Shown piece by piece: positions 56,588 through 64,000 of a DNA stretch of 64,000 nucleotides (the first letter of the stretch is position 1; every line of letters starts with the position of its first letter). A program made the position numbers and the translations under genes. The DNA comes from Caenorhabditis remanei (lineage: Eukaryota; Nematoda; Chromadorea; Rhabditida; Rhabditidae). The notes under the pieces are model-generated. The model worked only from the letters and a program-made list of their open reading frames with translations. It ran no database searches and had not been told where the DNA came from. The DNA is taken from positions 310,001-374,000 of the forward strand of contig NC_071333.1 of NCBI RefSeq assembly GCF_010183535.1, in the 5' to 3' direction.

Positions 56588-59500
56588 CTATTGAGGTGCT
56601 GAACGCTTTCTGGATACCTTGCCGTTTTCCTCCCTTCTCGGCACGGAGAAGAAATCCGGACTGGGCAACTCCGGCGATGTTTCCGGGGGCTGAGGAGTTG
56701 AATCTTCATTTGCTGAATCCCCATGAGCACGTGGAGGTCTTGAAGTCGATGGTCCGCTTCCGTCGCAATTCAACATCGAAATATCAGGAAGAAGCACGGA
56801 AGTAGCAGGAATGGATGGAAACGGCTTGCCAGGGTTGAAACTGTCGTCCCAGTTGAGCTGAAAATTACTTGTGTTGATAATTAACTCAAGGTTTGAAAAA
56901 AGCTCACGTTTGTCTCAATTTGCAACGGTCGGAATGGGTGGATTGGAGGGTAGAGGGGATAAATCCGACTGGAATGAGAAAATTAGAAATATCGCTACCA
57001 TAAGAAAGTGACGAAGGTCATCAGCAAGTGAGTTCTGTGTTTCTTATCTTAATTATGACTATTAGAAGTAGCTAAATTGTTTGCTCAGTATGTATCTACA
57101 ATTTCAGATTTTTCGAAATTAGAGTATTCTGTATTTTTGGCATATGCTGAGCGCTAGCGGCGGACTAGATACTGTAAGCATCAGTTTATTTATTGTGTTT
57201 CAAAATGAGTTTTTAGAAAAATAGTTTGTTTCATCACAAATACTGTTTTTTTTTACAAAATCATGTTCTAAAAAGTCATAAATGTATATTCTAAAGCCCC
57301 AGGCTACAGTAGCCTCCTTTTTACTATACACTACTAGCTCAGTTAATACATTGACAGATTTGACAGTGTATTTCTCACATCTTGTGTTCACAATGAGTAG
57401 ATTGTCAGTGTAACCGCTAGCTTCAGTGATTACAGTGACCAAATTTGTCAGTGTATTTTTCCCATCATGTGTTTAGAATGACCAGCTTGTCAATGTAAGC
57501 GTTGACACTATCTAAACATTTTATCGATTCGAATATCAACTCACTTCGGTTTGTCTGACCATTCCACGAAATTCGAAGTGCATCGAACCGGGATACTATC
57601 CCGACTCATCAACCTCCATCCACGCGGTCCTCCTTGATGAGCCAAGAACACCCAAACCAGTCCCAGACTGCTGACAGTATCCCAGAATGTATTATCTGTT
57701 AGATAATTCATCTTCAGTCTCCTGACATGTAGTGGGAACTGGAAAATGGTAATGAATTATCTGACAGAATACTAAAAGCTCACATTGGAGGACATTATGA
57801 TGAAACCTGCGACAGCAGAGATCTGAGATGAGAAGCGGCTGTCACTGAGGACGTTGACCGTGCAATCTGTTTCAGGCTCAAGTGGTTCCGACTTGAGAAC
57901 AAAGAACAGCGGCCTGAAATGTGAGATTTTAGTAATGTAACTTAATTCTAGATGCAAAATATACGTTGAAAATGAGACATTTTCCACATTTTCAAGACTG
58001 AGGGCGTTGAGTAATATCCAATATTTCATACCCAGAGTCATGCTAGCCAAGAATGGTGGAGCTTAGAAGTCATAATATTTTCTAGGAACATGTTGATTCC
58101 AAGCGATTTCAAACGATTCGTTTGTTTTTATTCAATTACTCACTTGGAAACGGTCATCGGAATATTTCCTATTCTCATCACAGCTTTCAGTTTTTCGAAC
58201 CTCGGTGAAAGCTTCTCCATTTGTCTGAATATCATTCCTTCCGCATTTTTGATTGGAGTCAAAATCAGACAAGACGGAAAACCGGGGCATAGTGGAGGGA
58301 CAAGCTGAAAAACTTTTTTTCAGTTTCTGTCCGAAATGAAAGAGTTCTCGTCAACTTACAGAAACTTCTTTGAAGAGACGAAGCTCAAAAGATTGGGACG
58401 GCAAGTTTTCCGAGAAGCGAATGAAGACGGTGGGAGTTGTTTTGAGCGTGAAGGTGATGGAGGCGATGCTTGTTGTTTCCAACTCGACTCCACTATAGAA
58501 TCCTTGTTTTATTTTATACTGGAAGAAAATAAGATTGATTGTTAGATATATTCAATATGTAAACTCACCGAAAACTTGATTGACCGATATGGTCGAGTGA
58601 ACTTCTCAGTAATTTCCTCGATCTTTTCGGGCACAGTTTCCAAACATCGATAAGATGCTGTGTACTTGTAAGCAAATCCTTCTCTTGATGCTTCTGCTTG
58701 TACTGGTCTTCCCGAGTCTTCATATCGGACCTCTTTACGAATCCTCTCCCAATCTTCTTCTCCAAATTCACTGTATGGAACTCGCCCGTTTGTGGGTGCT
58801 TTGCATTTCCAATCCTCTTCCCATGGTCCAAGTTCAATATTGGATTCATCCATCTCTTCATCAGGGGTAATCTCCTGCACAACTTTCTCGGCTCCGTCTT
58901 GGCGGCTTCTCTCCAAGATTTGACTCAATTCTTCAATCAACTTGGTTTTTTTCATGTTTTCTTCCTTTGTTTCCTCCCTCATCACTTCATAGATTTTAGT
59001 GTCCAGCTCTTTGAGAAGTTTCTGAAGTTCTCCTTTCTTGTCCGTGATAAATTGTTTTCCAAAATTGGTTTGCAATCCGTCTGGATCTCCCTTCATTTCC
59101 GATGACTTTCTTCTTGGAAACCCTGAGCAATGATCCAACAAGCATCTTCTCCTTTTTTGATTTTTACGTTTTTGAGCTCTCCCACTTGCCTGACGGACTG
59201 AATTAGATTCAAATCTGATTTCAGTGGAGTCTGATTCAGTATTCGGAGTACTCAGTGCGTGTTCATTGGAGCTGGATGATACAAGAATCGAGGGAAATTT
59301 TTCTCGATTTTTTATTTGCTGGGGCCAGCTTTCCCCGGAAGGAGGAACTGTTGCTCCTTGTGTATTCATCTGAGTACTAGATGACTCCATAATGATCATA
59401 TCTTGGTCGTCAAATGACTCGGCATTGGATGGGTTGACTGATCCAATAGAATTTCCTAGCGTCGATTCTGGCCGTAAAGTTGGATTCGTAGAAGCAGCTT

Positions 59501-59777
59501 GATCAGTGACGGGCAGTGTGTGTTCTTCAGAGAACGAATTCTCATCAACTTGAGTTGAAACTGATCTTTTTTCAGTTTCAGCTTTGAGTAACGCAGCTTG
59601 TTCTTCTGCTTCTTTTTTTAAAGCAAACAAGTGACTTGGATTTCCCATTTCGAAATCCGGGAAATCATTAGCTCTTCTATGGTTTTCGAGAACATTTTGC
59701 CGCCAAATGTATTGTTTCATGCCATTGGATGGTCCAGCCTCCCCAGGACAAAAATTTGCAGGATAGGCACGATGTCT
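56588..59777 (-). CDS. Hypothetical large protein (at least 727 aa), 5' end not resolved
   Basis: Seven exons: 59777-58569, 58518-58360, 58304-58144, 57913-57784, 57738-57545, 56968-56908 and 56857-56588, phases closing to 727 codons and a TAG. The first listed exon begins behind TTTTCAG, so an earlier exon is likely; otherwise translation starts at the ATG at 59720. The N-terminal third is Ser/Thr/Glu-rich and disordered-looking, with a basic stretch about residue 200 (AQKRKNQKRRR) that fits a nuclear signal, then a Lys/Glu coiled coil. The second half looks globular and strand-rich (YKIKQGFYSGVELETTSIAS, FPLHVRRLKMNYLTDNTFWD, WRLMSRDSIPVRC). The end is proline-rich. No family was recognised. 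The intron at 57544-56969 holds the cdc25 fragment. Confidence 0.72.
56985..57510 (+). repeat. Partial cdc25 duplication within a neighbour's intron
   Basis: Starts AGAAATATCGCTACCATAAG, matching 54303 onward at about 90% by eye, including the exon 3 end (with A to G in the ATG of KKMTK), the splice donor, CTGAGCGCTAGCGGC(A/G)GACTAGATAC and the downstream GTCAGTGTAA array. It is in the same orientation as cdc25 and sits in an intron of the opposite-strand gene. Only about 43 bases derive from coding sequence, so it is a non-functional fragment. Confidence 0.88.
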
Positions 59778-62700
59778 CTGAAAATTTTTGATTTCGTGAA
59801 ACGATTTGTGGAACCAAAGTTTCTAAGTTTTATAATTTCTAAGATTAGTATAGTTTTCCCACCGAGATATTCCCGAATAACTCCAAGTTTTATAAAATCG
59901 ATACAAAATAAAATTTTTTGTTCACTTCCAGTTTTACTAAAACATTTTTTCTCGAAAAGCTTTTCAGTTTCTAAAAAACGGCAAAAAATGCAGAAACTGG
60001 ACATACTGAATTCGCGAAAAAAACAACATTAGATGGATTCCCAGGCATTCCGAATATCGGCCCGACCCAGTCGGTCCAGAGCCAAAAATTGTGCACAAAA
60101 ATAAATTTTAAAAAAAATCAAATTTATGTACTGATACCAGGCCCGGCCCGTCGCAAATCTGTGGATTCACATGCTTTGCTGTCGCGCCTACGATGCAATC
60201 CTCGCAAAAACCGGGGAACGCCTTCGTGACGCATTAATTCGGTATATTATTTTATTCTCTTGTACTGGTCAGAATAATGAAGAAACTATTTCTCACTTTC
60301 TAGAAATTGTTTTCCAAGCAAGAATGGTTTTCATTAAAACTGAGAAGAAAATAAACTAACTTGATTTCCTCCGAAAGGAAAACGTGGGCGTTTTGGTGCA
60401 CATGTTTCCTTTTTTTCTCGCACGGCATAACCAGATTTTCCCCTTCCCATCTGAAACGAATAATTTTTCACTGGGTTTCACTCAAACAAGAATAAATTAT
60501 AGAACACGGTTTGCAAAAAAAAAACAAAAAATTGCATATTGTCGAGTCAACCGTTTAAATAGGAATGAAAGAGGAATAGTAAGGGAGAGATGCGAGTGTA
60601 GAGCCAGAAAGAAGTATGAATAAGCAAAAAGAGACGCAGAAAATAATAGGATGCGTCCAATAAACATTTGGAAGACTAACGGTAGAGAGAAACGTGGCTA
60701 TCTATATTTTTGGACGAATAAAAATTGGCTCATTTGTGTAGTAAAGCAGACAAAATGAAATCGAGTTTTGGACTTCTGAGAGAAAAAAACAGGGAAAAAC
60801 CTCTCGACCCGATTTTTTCTGATTTTTTGACGGATTTTGGCTTTAAAAGTTTCTCCAATTATAAGAAGGATATTAGAAAACAGATTACGAAACAAAAGGG
60901 CAACTAAAACTGAAACAAAAAACAGATTTTTTAAAAGAAAAGCGCTGAACACTCTAGAAAAATGATATTAAAAAGCTTAAAATTTTTTTTAAAAACTGAG
61001 GGGAATTTTCGGTTTTCTCACATTTTCAACGGATTATACCTTTAGTATTCATTGGAAAGATGAAAAACAGGTAATGAAACAAGATGATAACTTTTGTAAA
61101 AGTAAAAGCTGAAAATTCAAAAAAAAAAGGATATTTTTTTGAGTTTTTATAGGGTTCAGCTTTGAATGAAAGAATATGAGTTTCTCAACTATACACCTGA
61201 GAAAAATTGAGAAAAATCTCTCAAAGTTGAACAAAATTAAAATACCACTGAGTTACCGTACCTCCTCCCCCTCTCCACAAGTTCCAGGAAAATTAAACAT
61301 AGGAAAAATGAGTTCCCCTAGATTTTCAGTTTTTTAAAATCACGATTCATCCGGAAAAAATAGAAACAATAAGCGAAAAATCAAATAATTGTATCTAGAA
61401 TGACTCATTAGTGTCATGGCCTAACTTCCCAACAGAACTAGGCCATCAGAATGAAAACTGACGCAAATTGTCTCTAGAATGCTTAAAATAGTTGAATCTA
61501 TTTCTGTAACAGTAGAAGATTTGGAAATTCAATTTTCCGCCATACAATTTTGAACTTGGGGCCTTCCGTAAAATTCATAATGAGAGGGGACTAACTTTCC
61601 GAATCTAGAAAAAGATTTGAAGAAAAAATCAGAAATTCCGAGTTCAAATTTGCAAAACATGCTTATATTGCAGTTGAATGAAGTCTAGGCTTTTATTTCA
61701 GGGTTTTGAAAGCGATGAATCAAGTCAGACTATATAGTTAGTTGCCCCAAAAAACAATTATACCGTTGTCAGGCGACCAGGAAAAACTATATTAAAAGAT
61801 AAGAAGCATTACCGAATTCCTTTCGAATAAATTGAGAGAACTGAGTTAAGAAAATAAAGAATAAGAAGGCGAATGAGAAGCAGAATGAAAAAAATGAATG
61901 GAAAAAAGAACAGAATTCGGTGCAAAGGCGAGAGAGATGAGAGTGTAAGCAACACGAGGGCTCCGCTCCCCTGCGTCTCTAACAAACGGCTTTCCCTATC
62001 ATTTTCAGCTTCTCCGCAGGATGGCCAATCTCTAGTCTCTTTGTTTCTCTGTCTCTTGCACACGTCGCTTGCCACGAAGGGCGCACAAACACACGTGAAC
62101 GTTTATGGGGCAGCCAGGGCGATTGGAAGACGGCGAGGAGAGAAGAGATAGTGGTCACATTTTTTGAGAAAAAAAAGTACATGCGCTCTCTCGTCTTAAG
62201 AAGGGAGAGGGGGGAGGCAGAGGGTGTCGACAGCGAAACGGGCCGAATGGAGAAGATGAATTGAAAATGAAATGAGATGGCGCCATAAGATGTGTTGGTA
62301 GAAGAAAAGAGATGGAAAAAAAGCAAAAAGCGTTTGACAAGTTGAATCGGTATGTAAGATAGGGTCACAATGGGAGAAATGAGTGTTTGTGTACGTGTGT
62401 TACCACTGATTTTATCAATTTTTCGTTTTTTGGGACGCGGAGTGCTATAGACTCTTTTTTTCTAAATGATAAGACTTTTGGGGAGTAAAGTTCAGTTTCC
62501 TTTTTTTTTCATAACAAGATCAAAAACTCAGAGATAGAAGGGAAGGAGAAAGGAGAGTGACTCTTTTTGTATCCATCTGAGCGAATGCGACAAAATGAAG
62601 GAAAACAGAAAAACGATCTCCATGGTGATAAGGACTGGCTCTCTGCAAATTTGTTTTTGACTTCTAATCGAAAAATATGCGTGACGTAAATCAAAAGAGT

Positions 62701-63957
62701 ACGAAAGTTGTAAAAAAGGGCACAACAAATACGACGGGAGAAAAAGTGACCACATGACCAACTCTGCTTTATTTTGTACCGGACAGCATTGAGTCTCGAG
62801 TTTAAGTTAAAAAATAAAGATGTTTATAAGATACTTGCAATATTCCGGGTCGAAAAAGTTGCGGTCCGGATTTGAATTTTTGAACTTTTTTGACTACAAT
62901 GATTTTGAGAAAAAATTCAAAGTATATTCCTCAAAAACCTTGGAAACCTACAAATAAGCGTTCTCAAGAACTTTTTTTCAAAACAAATCGGAAAATTTTT
63001 GAAAAATAATTGAACTTTTTCTATAATTAACTTTCGGGCTGGGTCAGACCGGAAAAATCTGTCTTCGGCGCAATATTTCCAGTTCCTGGGAATGTTTGTA
63101 AGCCATCTGCCCAGAAATTCTTGCATCACGGACTTCTTGCCACGGCAATTCTCAATATACTTAATTTTTTTAGCTCCGGGGAATATTAGCGTGCCGTATG
63201 TCCAGAAATCCATTCATCACAGACTATCTGGTTGTCATCATCTATGTACTCAACTCACTCTAGGCCATGGGAAAGCTCGTGGGCCATCTGCAGTTAAATA
63301 CGGTCTGTAACAAGTTTGGTTTATAACAGTCGAACCCTGTTTTTTTTAAATTTTGCAACGGGAAACGAACAAATGTTTCCCGGGAACTAGAGAGCAAACC
63401 TGGCAATACAGCGCCAATACCAATTCTTCAGTTCAAAACACAATTTTGTATCCGGAGGAGCGCATTGCTCTTTTTGTATCTTCACGTGTTATAAAAACGC
63501 CGTCATTTTACATTTTTCTTTAAAATTTCAAAAAAAAAGTTGGACACTTCCCGTGCTCCTTTTAACTTCCGATTCCTCAAAAACATCAAGAATCCTTCTT
63601 CCCAACTAAAATCTCGGCCCGTCGGAATAAAAAAAACACAATTTTTTGACATTTTTTTGAAATTTTTATCAAACGTAATATGCACGCTTGAGTTTTTATC
63701 GATATTTGAACTCCAACCGGTCCGGTCTGGTGAAAACCCTCAAGTCGGCTTAGCCCGGCTCGTTGCAAGTCTGCCTTCTTCTGCATATCACAACCCCTCT
63801 CAACGCTAATTTGGATAACTCCGAATGTTGGCGAAATGCGGTTTTCCTAAATTTGAGACCTGCTAATATCTCCAACCGCACCTCCAAGCTTTCATTAATC
63901 CCTTCGCTGAGCTCTTCGAGCGGAACTAGAGATTATGGGAACCCAACATTAGGTCCC
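59778..63957. other. Gene-free, repeat-bearing stretch
   Basis: No exon chain was supported, though a 5' exon of the 56588-59777 gene should lie somewhere here. GC-rich pieces of CATACTTG-type elements occur at about 60040-60165 (GGCCCGACCCAGTCGG ... GGCCCGGCCCGTCGCAAATCTG), 62833-62875 (ATACTTGCAATATTCCGGG) and 63715-63773 (GGCTCGTTGCAAGTCTGC). The 61860-62340 region is purine-rich. Confidence 0.45.
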
Positions 63958-63989
63958 CACGGATACGTTTCCTAGGAAACGTATCCGTG
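63958..63989. repeat. Perfect 32-bp palindrome
   Basis: CACGGATACGTTTCCT followed directly by its exact reverse complement, with no loop and centred on CCTAGG. It lies 11 bases from the window end, so it may be the end or centre of a larger inverted repeat that continues outside. Confidence 0.95.
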
Positions 63990-64000
63990 TGTCTCTTCCC

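Noticed and set aside
60350..60420. Candidate first exon (MCTKTPTFSFRRKS) for the large minus-strand gene
   Set aside because: Its donor leaves phase 1, whereas the exon at 59777 needs phase 0; joining them would shift the long reading frame.

Overview
This window reads as nuclear DNA of a rhabditid nematode, almost certainly a Caenorhabditis species. The DNA is AT-rich. Genes are cut into short exons by introns of about 45-60 bp with GTAAGT/GTGAGT donors and TTTTCAG acceptors. Several start codons lie directly behind a TTTCAG, as expected for spliced-leader trans-splicing. Nematode-typical products (DB-module protein, Skp1-related protein, allatostatin-C-like peptide) are present. High repeat density and young, mostly unrecognised genes suggest a chromosome arm. 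No operon, rRNA, tRNA or CRISPR was recognised.

Layout. 0-3.3 kb: a CCGGAAT satellite, a 1.0-kb foldback-type DNA transposon and dispersed repeats. 3.3-5.8 kb (minus): a pseudogene with a PSP domain like ZCCHC8, broken by a small complete LTR element, two stops and a frameshift. 7.0 kb (minus): a diverged Skp1-related gene. 9.6-11.1 kb (minus): an unrecognised 192-aa protein. 14.5-15.7 kb (plus): a secreted DB-module protein. 16.9-21.4 kb (plus): a complete glutamate carboxypeptidase II-type M28 peptidase. 21.6-23.8 kb (minus): a convergent two-exon neuropeptide precursor with an allatostatin-C-like disulfide peptide; its intron carries a 379-bp palindromic MITE with an 8-bp target duplication. 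24.6-27.5 kb (minus): a 515-aa protein built of four ~115-123-residue repeats. 29.7-32.7 kb (plus): a 132-aa protein whose 2.2-kb intron holds one intact and one degraded small LTR element. 34.2 kb (plus): a small single-pass membrane protein. 34.9-38.3 kb (minus): two paralogous coiled-coil genes plus an orphan 3' gene end. 37-40 kb: a local repeat cluster. 40-47 kb: no gene seen. 47.2-49.7 kb (plus): a 570-aa basic, probably nuclear protein. 53.0-55.2 kb (plus): a short CDC25-family phosphatase. 56-59.8 kb (minus): a large unrecognised protein, one intron of which holds a duplicated piece of the neighbouring cdc25 gene. 60-64 kb: repeats only.

Gene models were rebuilt by hand from splice signals and reading-phase agreement. 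For nearly all multi-exon genes every phase closes exactly, which is the main support for the models. Functional calls rest on motif recognition only.
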